Made by a program: the position numbers and the translations under genes. The notes under the pieces were generated by a model. It searched no databases and was not told where the DNA came from. It was given only the letters and a program-made list of their open reading frames with translations. Shown one piece after another: positions 52,787 to 61,379 of a stretch of 64,000 bases of DNA. Positions within the stretch are counted from its first letter, which is position 1. Every line of letters begins with the position of its first letter. The stretch is from Herbaspirillum sp. meg3 (GTDB lineage: Bacteria; Pseudomonadota; Gammaproteobacteria; Burkholderiales; Burkholderiaceae_D): NCBI RefSeq assembly GCF_002257565.1, contig NZ_CP022736.1, forward strand, positions 4,836,001-4,900,000. Direction: 5' to 3'.

Positions 52787-54223
52787 TTAATGAGTCTCCT
52801 GGTGAAGTAGCGCGCCGGACTGCGGCTGCGCCCCGACCAAATGCTGCACAACGCGCTCCATCTTCATGAAGCGCGAACCTTTTACCAATACCGTCGCCGT
52901 CGCGGTTGCAGCCTCGTGAACTGCAGCGCTCACGGCGTCGATGGTGTCGAAATGACGCGCCGGGAAAGAGACTCCCGGCACGGCGTTGTATTCATTGATG
53001 GCATCGCGCATGGCGTCGCCGAAACCGAGAAATTGGTCAATACCGCGCTCGCGCGCATAGGCACCGATTTCCCGATGGAATTTGGGACCTTCGTTGCCAA
53101 CCTCACCCATGTCGCCCAAGGCCAGCACGCGTGGCGCAGCGGCTTGCGCGAGTACGTCGATGGCGGCGCGCACGGAGTCCGGATTGGCGTTGTACGTGTC
53201 GTCGATGACCAGTGCTCCACTGACTGCCGTCTTGCGTTGCAGGCGACCATTGACCGGCGCGAAAGCTTCCAGACCCCGCACGACCGCGGCAGCTGAAATG
53301 CCCGCACCCAGCGCGCAGGCTGTAGCGGCCAGCGCATTGCGCACGTTGTGCTCACCGACGGCGGCGAGCTTGATGCCAAATTGCTGTACACGGTCGCCAA
53401 TGCGCGCAGTGACCGCAATCGCGCTACCAAATTCGCGCGCCTGATAGCTGCCGCTGACATCGGCGCCCTGATTGAGACCGAAGCTGATCACCGGACGTGT
53501 TCCGGCGATCTCGCGCCAGACCCAGGCGTATTCGTCTTCCGCCGGAAACACGGCGATGCCGTCGGCCGGCAATGCACCAAAGACGGCGCCGTTTTCACGG
53601 GCGACGGCTTCGACGGTTGCCATGAATTCCTGATGTTCGCGCTGCGCATTGTTGACCAGCGCCAGCGTCGGACGAGCGATTTCCGCCAGCACGGCGATTT
53701 CGCCGGGATGATTCATGCCGAGTTCAACAACTGCCGCCTGATGCTGTGGCTGCAGACGGAACAACGTCAGCGGCACACCGATTTCGTTATTGAAATTGCC
53801 GCGCGTCGCGAGACTATGGTCTTCGCCGAATGCAGCAGTCAAGATCGACGCGATCATTTCCTTGACGGTAGTCTTGCCGTTGCTGCCGGTGACAGCAATG
53901 ACCGGCACATTAAACTGTCCACGCCAATGACGCGCGATCTGACCCAAGGCCACACGCGTATCCGGCACAACAATGGCCGGAATGCTCAAGCCTGCAGGCA
54001 CGCGCTCCACCACGACAGCGGCAGCACCCAGACCAGCGACGGCGTCGAGGAAATCGTGCGCATCAAAACGCTCACCGCGCAAGGCAACGAACAGATTGCC
54101 GGGCGCGACAGCGCGACTGTCGGTGGTGACGCCACGCACAGTAAAGTCGCCACCGGCATTAGGCACACTATGCACGGTTGCGCCATCCAGCCACTGCGTC
54201 AATTGTTCAAGCGTTGCCTGCAC
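52787..54223 (-). CDS. murF: UDP-MurNAc-tripeptide--D-Ala-D-Ala ligase
   Basis: MurF (478 residues) adds D-Ala-D-Ala to the tripeptide precursor. The ATP loop is AVTGSNGKTTVKEM, with RGNFNNEIGVPLTL and VVELGMNHPGEI following; DDTYNANPDSV and VLVKGSRFMKMERV mark the C-terminal domain. The GTG start at 54223 overlaps the murE stop by one base (TAGTG) and has GGAGGT five bases upstream; longer readings of the frame are antisense-free but unsupported. Confidence 0.97.
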   Translation of the reverse strand: MQATLEQLTQWLDGATVHSVPNAGGDFTVRGVTTDSRAVAPGNLFVALRGERFDAHDFLDAVAGLGAAAVVVERVPAGLSIPAIVVPDTRVALGQIARHWRGQFNVPVIAVTGSNGKTTVKEMIASILTAAFGEDHSLATRGNFNNEIGVPLTLFRLQPQHQAAVVELGMNHPGEIAVLAEIARPTLALVNNAQREHQEFMATVEAVARENGAVFGALPADGIAVFPAEDEYAWVWREIAGTRPVISFGLNQGADVSGSYQAREFGSAIAVTARIGDRVQQFGIKLAAVGEHNVRNALAATACALGAGISAAAVVRGLEAFAPVNGRLQRKTAVSGALVIDDTYNANPDSVRAAIDVLAQAAAPRVLALGDMGEVGNEGPKFHREIGAYARERGIDQFLGFGDAMRDAINEYNAVPGVSFPARHFDTIDAVSAAVHEAATATATVLVKGSRFMKMERVVQHLVGAQPQSGALLHQETH

Positions 54224-55773
54224 TATGCACCTCCCATCATCGTGGCGCGTGCGGCCAGAGCCAGCGCGACGTGGTCGGCATCGAGGAAGGGATATTTCTT
54301 GCCTGCGATTTCCTGATAGGTTTCGTGTCCCTTGCCTGCCAGCAGAACAACATCCTGCTTGACCGCGTGACGCACCGCCCACAGGATGGCGCCGGCACGG
54401 TCAGTCATGACGTGCGGCACGATGCGCGCCATGCCGCTCTTGATATGCGAAATGATGACATTGGGATCTTCGCTGCGCGGATTGTCGCTGGTCAGAATCA
54501 CGTGATCGGCCAGTTCCGAAACGGAACCCATCTCCGGACGCTTGCCAGGATCGCGATCGCCACCGCAGCCAAACACGCACCACAGCTCGCCGCCACGTTG
54601 GTTCGCGACCTGACGCAACGCGCTCAAGGTTTTCTCCAGCGCATCCGGCGTATGCGCATAGTCGATTACGATCAGCGGCACTTCTTGTCCGCCGAACTGT
54701 TGCATGCGACCCGGCACGGCGGTCAGCGTGGCGATCACCGCCAGCGCAGCTTCCCACCCGGTGCCCTTGGCCAGCATGACGCCGAGGATGCCCAATACGT
54801 TGCTGACATTGAACTGCCCGACCAGTTGCGTCTTGACCTGGCCAGAGCCAAATGGCGATTCGATATGGAAACTGGTGCCGGCGTTGGTACTGCGAATTGC
54901 CGATGCGCGCAGCACCGGCACATCGTCCGCGGTAATGTCGCCCAGCGAATAACCGATCACCGGAATATTCTTAGCCTGCAGATAAGGAATCAGCCGCTGC
55001 CCCATCTGGTCGTCCAGATTGATGACGGCATGTTGCAGTCCCGGTGAATCAAACAGCTGAATCTTGGCGGCTTCATAAGCAATCATATCGCCGTGATAGT
55101 CGAGATGATCGCGCGTGAAATTGGTGAACAAGGCCACATCGACGTGCAGCCCGTTCATGCGCCCTTGATCGAGTCCGATGGACGAGGCCTCAATCGCCAG
55201 CACCGACGCGCGCGCAGTGCGCAGGTCGGACAGCTTGCGTTGCAGCAGCACCGCGTCCGGCGTGGTGTAGCCGGTGACATCGAAAGCGTGCGGCTTGCCG
55301 TCCTGGAACATGCCCACGCCCAACGTGCCGATCACTGCAACGGGTGCCAATGAACCTTGCAGGCGCGACAGCGCCATCCCCAGCCAGTACGAGCAGGAAG
55401 TCTTGCCGTTGGTGCCGGTCACCGCGACGCTGAACATATCCTTGTCGGGCTGCTTGTAAAACATATTGGCGGCGAATCCGGCAAGATGCTTCAGGCCTTT
55501 GACGCCGAAATGCGGCAAATCTTCCTTATCGTCCCAGTTGAATCCTGCCTCTTCATAAACGATGGCAGCAGCGCCCCGCTCAATGGCATCAGCGATGTAA
55601 CGGCGACCGTCAGCGCTGTCACCGGGATAAGCGAAGAACACGTCGCCCGCCTGCACACGGCGCGAGTCGGCGGTTAAATTCGCCGTTAAATTCGCAGTCT
55701 GACTGACGTTGACAGCGGCAATGCTGTGCAGCCAGTCCACAATCTTTTGCGCGGAAAGCATCGTCGCAGGCAT
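54223..55773 (-). CDS. murE: UDP-MurNAc-tripeptide synthetase (meso-DAP ligase)
   Basis: MurE (516 residues) adds meso-diaminopimelate. The ATP loop is VTGTNGKTSCSYW near residue 116; DYAHTPDALEKTL and the DNPRSEDPN motif (which selects meso-DAP rather than Lys) are present. It overlaps ftsI by one base (TAATG) at its start and murF at its end. Confidence 0.97.
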   Translation of the reverse strand: MPATMLSAQKIVDWLHSIAAVNVSQTANLTANLTADSRRVQAGDVFFAYPGDSADGRRYIADAIERGAAAIVYEEAGFNWDDKEDLPHFGVKGLKHLAGFAANMFYKQPDKDMFSVAVTGTNGKTSCSYWLGMALSRLQGSLAPVAVIGTLGVGMFQDGKPHAFDVTGYTTPDAVLLQRKLSDLRTARASVLAIEASSIGLDQGRMNGLHVDVALFTNFTRDHLDYHGDMIAYEAAKIQLFDSPGLQHAVINLDDQMGQRLIPYLQAKNIPVIGYSLGDITADDVPVLRASAIRSTNAGTSFHIESPFGSGQVKTQLVGQFNVSNVLGILGVMLAKGTGWEAALAVIATLTAVPGRMQQFGGQEVPLIVIDYAHTPDALEKTLSALRQVANQRGGELWCVFGCGGDRDPGKRPEMGSVSELADHVILTSDNPRSEDPNVIISHIKSGMARIVPHVMTDRAGAILWAVRHAVKQDVVLLAGKGHETYQEIAGKKYPFLDADHVALALAARATMMGGA

Positions 55774-57554
55774 TACATGCTCTCCTCTAAGGCGTCTTTT
55801 GGAATGATGATATTGGTCACGCTGGAGTCCGGCGCGACGTTGAGCGCGCGTAAAGCGTTGGCCGTGACATTGGCAAAAACCGGTCCGGCGACGGTGCCGC
55901 CGAAGTGGCTGCCGGCGCTGGGTTCATCCAGCATCACAGCGATGATCAGACGCGGATCGGACATCGGCGCGATGCCGACAAACGAAGACACGTATTTCTT
56001 CACGTACTTGCCGCCTTCAATCTTGTATGCGGTACCAGTCTTGCCACCGACGCGATAACCGGGCACCTGAGCCTGCGGCGCGGTGCCGCCCGGCGCCACA
56101 ACGGTTTCCAGCATGCGGCGCATTTGCAGAGCGGTGTTTTCAGAAATCACGCGATGACCGATCGGCATGTCGTTGACTTTCTGAAAGGACAGCGGAATCA
56201 GGTCGCCGTTGCGGGCAAAAATCGTGTAGGCATGCGCCAGCTGAATCAGCGATACCGAGATGCCGTGACCGTAGCTCATCGTCGCCTGTTCAATCGGACG
56301 CCACGATTTGTAGGGGCGCACCCGGCCGGCAACTGCACCGGGGAAGCCGAACTTTGGCTGCTGGCCGAGGCCGACGCTGGTAAACATTTCCCACATTTCC
56401 TGCGGCGGCATTTCCAGCGCAATCTTGGCGGTGCCGATGTTGGATGACTTCTCGATAATCTGCGCAACCGTCAGTGGTCCGTGCGCATGCGAGTCACCAA
56501 TGGTCGCTGTACCAATGGTCATTTTGCCGGGTGAAGTCTGGAACACGGTGCTAGGCGTCACGCGATGGGTGTCCAGCGCCAGCGCCACGGTAAAAGGCTT
56601 GAGCGTCGAGCCCGGCTCAAAGGTATCGGTCAGCACGCGGTTACGCAGTTGCGCGCCGGTCAGCACCGAGCGGTCGTTGGGGTTGTAGGTCGGCAGGTTG
56701 GCCAGCGCCAGCACTTCGCCGGTACGCGCATCGACGACGATAATGCCGCCGGCTTTGGCCTTGTTCTTTTCGACGGCTTCTTTCAGTTGCGTGAAGGCGA
56801 TGTACTGGATCTTGCTGTCGATGGACAGCGTCAGATCCTTGCCGTCGTGCGGCTCGCGCACGGCTTCGATATCTTCGACGATGCGACCGAGACGATCCTT
56901 GATCACGCGGCGGCTGCCGGTCATACCGGCCAGCGTTTTCTGCGAGCCGAGTTCCATGCCGTCCTGTCCGGCGTCTTCCACATTGGTAAAGCCCACAACG
57001 TGGGCCATGACTTCGCCTTCAGGATAGAAGCGCTTGTATTCCTTGCGCGTCTCGATACCGGCGATGCCGAGCTTGACGATCTTGTCGGCGGTGTCCTGCT
57101 CGACCTGGCGCTTCAGATAAACAAAGTTGCGGTCGGAATCGAGCTTCTTGCGCAATTCTGCGTCGCTCATGTCGAGCAGCTTGGCCAGATCGCGCAACTT
57201 GTCTTTCGGCGCTTCCTGCACATCATCCGGAATTGCCCAGATCGCCTTGACCGGCACCGACGACGCCAGCACCTGGCCATTGCGGTCGGTGATTTTGCCG
57301 CGCGTGGCCGGCAACTCAAGCGTACGCGCGTAGCGCGACGCACCTTGTTTTTGCAGGAAATCGGTGGACATGCCCTGCAACCACAGCGCACGCGCAGCCA
57401 GTGCGAAGAAGGCCATGAACAGCACGAACAGCACCACGCGCGAACGCCAGGCCGGCATCGCGACCTGCAATACCGGGCTCGCCGAGAACGCAACGCCGCG
57501 CGAGGCAGCGACGCGGCCTCCCGTGACGTTGGTGCGTGGCGGCATGCGCGTCAT
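55773..57554 (-). CDS. ftsI: Septal D,D-transpeptidase FtsI (PBP3)
   Basis: FtsI (593 residues) cross-links septal peptidoglycan. One membrane anchor lies at about 36-58. The penicillin-binding motifs are Ser316-Thr-Leu-Lys319 (nucleophile), Ser370-Ser371-Asn372 and Lys505-Thr-Gly-Thr508. The pedestal domain lies before residue 260. It is the target of aztreonam-like beta-lactams. Overlaps ftsL by 4 bp. Confidence 0.98.
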   Translation of the reverse strand: MTRMPPRTNVTGGRVAASRGVAFSASPVLQVAMPAWRSRVVLFVLFMAFFALAARALWLQGMSTDFLQKQGASRYARTLELPATRGKITDRNGQVLASSVPVKAIWAIPDDVQEAPKDKLRDLAKLLDMSDAELRKKLDSDRNFVYLKRQVEQDTADKIVKLGIAGIETRKEYKRFYPEGEVMAHVVGFTNVEDAGQDGMELGSQKTLAGMTGSRRVIKDRLGRIVEDIEAVREPHDGKDLTLSIDSKIQYIAFTQLKEAVEKNKAKAGGIIVVDARTGEVLALANLPTYNPNDRSVLTGAQLRNRVLTDTFEPGSTLKPFTVALALDTHRVTPSTVFQTSPGKMTIGTATIGDSHAHGPLTVAQIIEKSSNIGTAKIALEMPPQEMWEMFTSVGLGQQPKFGFPGAVAGRVRPYKSWRPIEQATMSYGHGISVSLIQLAHAYTIFARNGDLIPLSFQKVNDMPIGHRVISENTALQMRRMLETVVAPGGTAPQAQVPGYRVGGKTGTAYKIEGGKYVKKYVSSFVGIAPMSDPRLIIAVMLDEPSAGSHFGGTVAGPVFANVTANALRALNVAPDSSVTNIIIPKDALEESM

Positions 57555-57823
57555 TTATTCCTCACCGTCAGGTATTGGGTGCGTTCCGGCGTCAGCGAAA
57601 CCATGTTCAGGTCGCGCCGTGCCAACGCCTCAATGCGAGAATTCTTGCCCAGCGTGGATTGATCCAGCTGTAGTTGCGCCCAGTCGATGTCGAGCTGGCG
57701 CGCAGCGGATTGGGCGCGCTCCAGTTCGATGAACAGACGGCGCGCCTGGTATTGGGCGTTGACCAGCGATAGTGCGCATAGCACCAGTACAGCCGTCACC
57801 AGAAAGCTCAGACGCCCGGTCAT
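57551..57823 (-). CDS. ftsL: Cell division protein FtsL
   Basis: FtsL (90 residues) forms the FtsQLB complex. A single span lies at about 4-25 and a coiled coil follows (residues 28-70, ARRLFIELERAQSAARQLDI-type heptads). The family is poorly conserved; the position between rsmH and ftsI settles the call. It overlaps both neighbours by 4 bp. Confidence 0.95.
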   Translation of the reverse strand: MTGRLSFLVTAVLVLCALSLVNAQYQARRLFIELERAQSAARQLDIDWAQLQLDQSTLGKNSRIEALARRDLNMVSLTPERTQYLTVRNK

Positions 57824-58782
57824 GGCGCATCCTCAGCGACAGTACGCTCAAGCGAACGCATCACGGCGGAACGGGCACGCGGGTTGGCGGCGACTTCGGC
57901 GTCGCTCGGTTTGACACGGGAATGCAATTTTCCGAGGGGTTGCGGCAGGTCGACTGCACGAATCGGCAGGCGGCGGTCAGGCTGCGGCACATGGGCTTTG
58001 GATGCCATGAACTGCTTGACGATGCGATCTTCCAACGAGTGAAAGCTGATCACAACCAATCTCCCATACTGCGCCATCTGCTGAAATGCTTTTTCCAGTC
58101 CTATTTCGAGTTCTTCAAGCTCTTTATTGATGAAAATCCGTATAGCCTGAAAGGTACGAGTGGCCGGGTCTTTGCCTTTCTCGCGGGTTTTGACGGCTTG
58201 TGCCACGAGCGTGGCAAGCTGTCGTGTGGTTGAAATTGGCTCGACTGCCCGGCGAGCAACAATCGTCTTTGCAATCTGAACAGCAAACCGTTCTTCCCCA
58301 TAATCTCGTATCACCTTTGCTATCGTCTGTTCGTCTGCCGTTGCCAGCCACTCCGCTGCCGACACGCCACGCGTGGTATCCATGCGCATGTCCAGCGGGC
58401 CATCGAACCGAAAACTGAAACCCCGCGCCGCGTCATCCACCTGCGGCGAAGAAATACCCAAATCCATCAACACGCCATCAACACGCGTGACGCCATGCGC
58501 CGCCAGTGCCTGATCCAGCGTCGCAAAGCTGTCATGCACAATGGCGAAACGCGGATCCGCAATGGTCTGCGCCGTGGCAATCGCCAGCGGATCCTTGTCG
58601 AACGCAATCAAACGTCCACGCGCACTGAGGCGCTCCAAAATCTTGCGGCTATGCCCGCCGCGGCCGAAGGTGCCGTCCAGATAGACACCATCAGCCCGGT
58701 CGCCTTCTATTACCAGGGCATCCACCGCTTCATCCAACAACACCGTACGGTGCTGCAAATCGGGCACCGATTGCAAAGTCAT
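57820..58782 (-). CDS. rsmH: 16S rRNA m4C1402 methyltransferase
   Basis: RsmH/MraW (320 residues) methylates N4 of C1402 in 16S rRNA. The N-terminal HRTVLLDEAVDAL, the SAM-binding LDGTFGRGGHSRKIL, and MDLGISSPQVDDAARGFSF are diagnostic. It lies 12 bp after mraZ and overlaps ftsL by 4 bp. Confidence 0.98.
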   Translation of the reverse strand: MTLQSVPDLQHRTVLLDEAVDALVIEGDRADGVYLDGTFGRGGHSRKILERLSARGRLIAFDKDPLAIATAQTIADPRFAIVHDSFATLDQALAAHGVTRVDGVLMDLGISSPQVDDAARGFSFRFDGPLDMRMDTTRGVSAAEWLATADEQTIAKVIRDYGEERFAVQIAKTIVARRAVEPISTTRQLATLVAQAVKTREKGKDPATRTFQAIRIFINKELEELEIGLEKAFQQMAQYGRLVVISFHSLEDRIVKQFMASKAHVPQPDRRLPIRAVDLPQPLGKLHSRVKPSDAEVAANPRARSAVMRSLERTVAEDAP

Positions 58783-58794
58783 CGCGTCGTGCCG

Positions 58795-59223
58795 TCAGAA
58801 GGAAAAATTGCTCAACACATCCGGCATGCCCGCAGCAACAGCTTCCGATTCGTTCTCGGCCAGCTTGGCGGCATCCCAGATTTCAAAATGACTACCCATG
58901 CCCAGCAACATGACGTCGCGCTCCAGGCCGACCGCTGCCCGCAACTCCGGCGCGATCAGGATGCGGCCGGCGGAGTCCAGCTCCACGTCACACGCATTGC
59001 CGAGGAAAACACGTTGCCAGGCGCGCGCCGACATCGGCCATGCGGCAATTTGCTCGCGATGGCTTTCCCAGGTAGGGCGCGGGAAAAACAGCAAACAGCC
59101 GTGCGGATGGCGCGTCAACGTGACCCGTCCTTCGCACTGAACCGCCAGGGCGTCACGATGCTTGGCCGGAATAGACATCCGTCCTTTGGCATCGAGATTG
59201 ATTGATGACGCACCCTGAAACAC
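58795..59223 (-). CDS. mraZ: Transcriptional regulator MraZ
   Basis: MraZ (142 residues) is a double AbrB-like (SpoVT/AbrB) DNA-binding protein that represses the dcw promoter. The two half-domains start with SINLDAKGRMSIPAKHRDAL and VELDSAGRILIAPELRAAVG. The start is GTG (FQGASS follows), with AAAAGG about nine bases upstream; the longer open frame is not supported. Four 10-bp-spaced GTGGG-like boxes lie upstream, as expected for autoregulation. Confidence 0.96.
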   Translation of the reverse strand: MFQGASSINLDAKGRMSIPAKHRDALAVQCEGRVTLTRHPHGCLLFFPRPTWESHREQIAAWPMSARAWQRVFLGNACDVELDSAGRILIAPELRAAVGLERDVMLLGMGSHFEIWDAAKLAENESEAVAAGMPDVLSNFSF

Positions 59224-59297
59224 TGTGTTTGACCTTTTTTCCTGTTGCTGTTGGCATGCTTGAATTCGGTGTTTTGATGTTTGGGACTCTAAAATAC

Positions 59298-59332
59298 CCC
59301 ACAAAAAAACACTTTTTCACACTATCGCCCAC
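59298..59332 (-). promoter_or_regulatory. MraZ operator: four boxes at 10-bp spacing
   Basis: On the minus strand, pentamers at 59332-59328 (GTGGG), 59322-59318 (GTGTG), 59312-59308 (GTGTT) and 59302-59298 (GTGGG) start exactly 10 bp apart. E. coli MraZ binds TGGGn repeats separated by 5 nt, the same phase. The outer two match best; the inner two are degenerate. They lie 75-109 bp upstream of mraZ, just after a promoter. Confidence 0.75.
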
Positions 59333-59359
59333 TTTAGAGGATGCACTAATACAGGTCAA
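59331..59359 (-). promoter_or_regulatory. Likely mraZ (dcw) promoter
   Basis: On the minus strand: TTGACC (59359-59354), 17-bp spacer, TAAAGT (59336-59331). It would start transcription inside the first MraZ boxes, so MraZ binding would block initiation or escape. Confidence 0.65.
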
Positions 59360-59884
59360 GCGATATTCACGGGCCGAAACAGGGATTTTTTTAATAAAGT
59401 CAAAGACTTAGCGCGCATAGTTAAAAAGCGCCTAAAAGCGCTTTTCCCTCGAAAATGAATGACTTAGGGAATCTATTGAATGTTCCACTTGAGATATACA
59501 CATGTGTTTATCTCGAATTCCGCGTGGCTTCTGGGGGAGAGACGGATCGGCGAACAAAAAAAACCGCCGAACGACTTGAGAAGAGATTTTGCAGACGATC
59601 AAAAGCACCAAGCTGGACCAACCGACAACGCAAAAGACAACGCAACTTCAAACCAAACTTCCATCCGAACACAAAACTGCGCCGACGATGCCGTTCAAAA
59701 AATTACCGGCAGCTGAAGTATGCCTGAAAAAAACAGTGCGTAAAAAATCAAAGGCGCATCAAAAAACTAAACAACCCACACAAAAAAAGAGGCACGAAAC
59801 TCTCCGCAGACATCCGGATTTTTTCAATTCGATGAAATTCCGGCGAAATAGATCATGACAAATCAATTAAACATCAGATGGGGC
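59360..59884. other. AT-rich region between dcw and HU gene
   Basis: About 525 bp with clearly lower GC than its surroundings, without a supported gene. Three overlapping plus-strand frames (78-90 codons at 59455-59858) are Lys/Arg/Gln-rich and lack family signatures, so I do not call them. A hairpin at 59424-59445 is the main visible structure. Confidence 0.55.
59424..59445. terminator. Small bidirectional terminator-like hairpin
   Basis: A perfect 8-bp stem (59424-59431 with 59438-59445, 6-nt loop), A-rich on the left and T-rich on the right. Confidence 0.5.
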
Positions 59885-59915
59885 TTGCGGAGTAGGCGCA
59901 TTCCAATGCTAAAAT
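59885..59915 (+). promoter_or_regulatory. Promoter of the HU gene
   Basis: Extended -10 TGCTAAAAT (59907-59915) with TTGCGG (59885-59890) 19 bp before the hexamer; weak -35, good extended -10. It lies 33 bp before the GTG start. Confidence 0.55.
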
Positions 59916-59947
59916 CTCGGCACCTTAACAGTGAAAGGAATTTTAAA

Positions 59948-60232
59948 GTGAACAAATCCGAATTGGTCGACGCAATCGCTGCTGATACAGAAATCTCGAA
60001 GGCTGCTGCACAACGTGCTTTGGACTCCGTTGTTGAAAACATCATCAAGGCAGTTACCAAGGGCGACACAGTGCAACTGGTTGGCTTCGGTTCTTTCTCC
60101 ACAGGCAAGCGCGCTGCTCGTACCGGCCGTAACCCACAAACTGGCGAAGAAATCAAAATCGCTGCTGCAACTACAGTGAAGTTCTCCGCTGGTAAGTCGT
60201 TCAAAGAAGCAGTGAACAAGAAGAAGAAATAA
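59948..60232 (+). CDS. hupB: HU family DNA-binding protein
   Basis: HU (94 residues) is a dimeric nucleoid protein that bends DNA. The DNA-binding arm GFGSFSTGKRAARTGRNPQTGE and the N-terminus NKSELVDAIAADTEISKAAA are diagnostic, with a C-terminal KKKK. The GTG start is preferred over the longer frame from 59855 because it gives the family length and is preceded by AAAGGA. A 17-bp hairpin follows the gene. Confidence 0.96.
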   Translation: MNKSELVDAIAADTEISKAAAQRALDSVVENIIKAVTKGDTVQLVGFGSFSTGKRAARTGRNPQTGEEIKIAAATTVKFSAGKSFKEAVNKKKK

Positions 60233-60239
60233 TGGTTCC

Positions 60240-60278
60240 ATTTGAATGCTGTGAACCAGGAGTTCACGGCATTCAAAT
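60240..60278 (+). other. Long hairpin after the HU gene
   Basis: A 17-bp stem with one G-T pair (60240-60256 with 60262-60278, 5-nt loop), 7 bp after the HU stop codon. No T-tract follows, so it may stabilise the 3' end or need Rho to terminate. Confidence 0.6.
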
Positions 60279-60516
60279 ACCGCTGCTGCTGCATTCATGC
60301 GGCAGCACGCCCTCCTCCTCCGTCTTACCCCTGTCCTCTGCGCTGCACCGCTTCTCCGGCCTTCTCGCCTCTTCCTACCGTATCTCGCAAGATCTTCACG
60401 CGGCCTGACATCGTTCACTCAGCTTTTCTGTGATCCTCCAGACGTGCGCATACCGCGGCAAACAAATCGGTTTCCGACCTGTTCCCCACGGCTTGTGACT
60501 ACAGCGGATAGTGAAC
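60279..60516. other. Intergenic region after the HU gene
   Basis: Nothing convincing: C/T-rich sequence with no supported gene. It separates the rightward HU gene from the leftward TRAP/hydratase cluster. Confidence 0.5.
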
Positions 60517-60538
60517 CGCAGGTCTTCTCAGACCTGCG
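60517..60538 (-). other. Hairpin overlapping the hydratase stop codon
   Basis: A perfect 9-bp stem (60517-60525 with 60530-60538, 4-nt loop) covering the end of the hydratase gene. No T-tract follows. Confidence 0.5.
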
Positions 60539-61295
60539 CGAACGAAATATCGACCTTGCCGATGTTCTGCAACAGGGCGTTGACGCTGCTGCCCTTGTCG
60601 GCGAACAGCAAACCCGTGCACGATCCCGTCGTCACGAACTGGCCGGCTTTCAGACCGCCGCAACGCTCGCCGACGTGATTTGCCAGCCAGGTCACCAGCG
60701 GCCAGATATCGACTACCGGGTTGCCGCCGACGGTTTTGGCGACTTCCAGACCGTTGAAATACAGCTCGGCGTGCTGAATGCTTTGATCGATCTGACCAAG
60801 GTCACTGCGACCCGGGCCGTAGATGAAAGCGCAATTGCTCAACGCATCGGCCAACCCGGCCAGCGGATTGGCTGCCGGATATTCGCTGTAGCGCGAGGAC
60901 ACCAGTTCAATAGCGGGATGCACGGTGCCGACTGCGGCCAGCACTTCTGCCTCGGTGTATGGCGTTGCGCGGGCCGGCAAATCACTCTTCATGCGCAAGG
61001 CGATCTCGACTTCGATACCGCGCGAACCGGCGGTCAGCAAGTCGAAGAAATGATACGGCGCCGCGAAAATGAATTGCGCCGGCATCGGCGCGCAGCTTGG
61101 CTGTGCGCCCGGCGCCTTGGCGCCAACCTTCCAGCCGCCGACCTCTCCCAGCGATTGAGAAACGGTGTCCTGCACCGCATAGGCTTCTGCAACATCAGCC
61201 GGGATGTATTCGTCAGGCAGACGCGCCAGCGTGATTTCGTGCTTGCGCGCCGCCAGCAGCAGATCGGCGGCCGCCTTGATTTTTTGTTTGTCCAT
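60528..61295 (-). CDS. 2-keto-4-pentenoate hydratase-type enzyme
   Basis: A 255-residue member of the FAH superfamily, MhpD/hydratase-decarboxylase branch. GWKVGAKAPGA, GIEVEIALRM and AIELVSSRY contain the conserved substrate and metal (Glu) residues; FVTTGSCTGLLFADKGSSV is the C-terminal motif, where the family usually has TGS.TGL. It would act on 2-hydroxypenta-2,4-dienoate-type intermediates of aromatic breakdown or a related 2-keto acid. It follows the TRAP permease by 84 bp on the same strand, hinting that the transported acid feeds this enzyme. Confidence 0.82.
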   Translation of the reverse strand: MDKQKIKAAADLLLAARKHEITLARLPDEYIPADVAEAYAVQDTVSQSLGEVGGWKVGAKAPGAQPSCAPMPAQFIFAAPYHFFDLLTAGSRGIEVEIALRMKSDLPARATPYTEAEVLAAVGTVHPAIELVSSRYSEYPAANPLAGLADALSNCAFIYGPGRSDLGQIDQSIQHAELYFNGLEVAKTVGGNPVVDIWPLVTWLANHVGERCGGLKAGQFVTTGSCTGLLFADKGSSVNALLQNIGKVDISFAQV

Positions 61296-61379
61296 TGTCG
61301 TACTTTACTTCTTGAGAGGGCATCGCTGCGTGGAAAGCAGATGATGCAGGTTAAAAAACTTCCGTAACGTCACAGGATC

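Noticed and set aside
59455..59858. Three small plus-strand ORFs in the AT-rich gap
   Set aside because: Overlapping frames, basic low-complexity products, and no convincing start sites.
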